Shown here piece after piece: positions 63,928 to 64,000 of a stretch of 64,000 nt of DNA (position 1 is its first letter; the number at the start of each line of letters is the position of its first letter). This stretch comes from Jiella pelagia (lineage in GTDB: Bacteria; Pseudomonadota; Alphaproteobacteria; Rhizobiales; Rhizobiaceae). Under the pieces are notes generated by a model. The model worked only from the letters and a program-made list of their open reading frames with translations. It was not told where the DNA came from and did no database searches. The position numbers were made by a program, and so were the translations under genes. The stretch lies in the NCBI RefSeq assembly GCF_026898155.1, contig NZ_CP114029.1, forward strand, positions 5,513,575 to 5,577,574. The letters are read 5' to 3'.

Positions 63928-64000
63928 CCTTCGCCCGCCGTTTCAGTGATCCCAAAGCGACTGCTGACCTGCGCGAATCGTCGGCACCCGCAAATGTGGA

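Noticed and set aside
1..64000. CRISPR arrays, insertion sequences and rRNA genes
   Set aside because: No regularly spaced direct repeats, no transposase-like protein with terminal inverted repeats and no rRNA sequence were seen.

Overview
The window is GC-rich chromosomal DNA of an alphaproteobacterium, most likely Hyphomicrobiales (Rhizobiales). This rests on its gene set: a long-form dCTP deaminase, a chorismate mutase-hisC-prephenate dehydrogenase run, a SAM-II riboswitch in front of metZ, glnB-glnA behind a sigma-54 type promoter, a DctB/DctD-type two-component pair and rhizobial-style palindromic repeats. A family near Aurantimonadaceae is a guess only.

Layout. 1-4.2 kb: a TRAP transporter (dctP cut by the window edge, dctQ, dctM), a phytanoyl-CoA-dioxygenase-like hydroxylase and a GntR/FCD regulator, which look like one catabolic unit. 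4.2-8.1 kb: two small membrane proteins, a DUF6166-type protein, a fatty-acid-hydroxylase-type membrane enzyme, panB and a carboxymuconolactone-decarboxylase-like protein. 8.3-17.8 kb: a catabolic island with a GH106-like glycosidase, a complete polyamine/opine-type ABC importer, an isochorismatase-fold hydrolase and a GH63-like glycosidase. 17.9-18.6 kb: a relic made of a TRAP permease fragment joined to a frameshifted aroQ. 18.9-28.7 kb: SDR-marR, an SMP-30-like exported protein, a tetR-controlled RND pump, a hotdog thioesterase and a MATE exporter. 28.9-32.6 kb: a CHASE4-type histidine kinase coupled to a receiver-GGDEF-EAL protein. 32.6-35.1 kb: a compact, partly decayed phage- or island-like module beside tRNA-Pro. 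35.1-44.3 kb: housekeeping genes (ugd, dcd, metZ, a phosphatidyltransferase, apaG, chorismate mutase, hisC, prephenate dehydrogenase) and a tetR. 44.5-51.1 kb: a molybdenum aldehyde-oxidoreductase operon, then an acyl-CoA ligase-ketopantoate-reductase-like pair. 51.2-64 kb: nnrD, glnB, glnA, parE, an exported protein, an alpha/beta hydrolase, a DEAD-box helicase and a DctB/DctD-type pair.

The most striking observation concerns sequence integrity. Six frameshifts interrupt genes that otherwise look healthy: dctP twice, the GH106-like gene, the SMP-30-like gene, glnA and the DEAD-box helicase. In every one a single extra base sits exactly between GAG and CTC, so GAGCTC reads GAGNCTC. Frameshifts in the evident relics (aroQ, metallophosphoesterase, M41-like, CtaG-like) do not share this context. 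A systematic sequencing or consensus error, perhaps at a modified motif, is the likeliest cause, so glnA and the helicase should be treated as intact genes.

The best candidates for unusual biology are the glycosidase-opine-type importer-hydrolase island, the SAM-II aptamer followed by an intrinsic terminator, the palindromic operator embedded in the promoter spacer of the aldehyde oxidoreductase operon, and the tRNA-Pro-adjacent module whose regulator gene lies between two near-identical operator palindromes.
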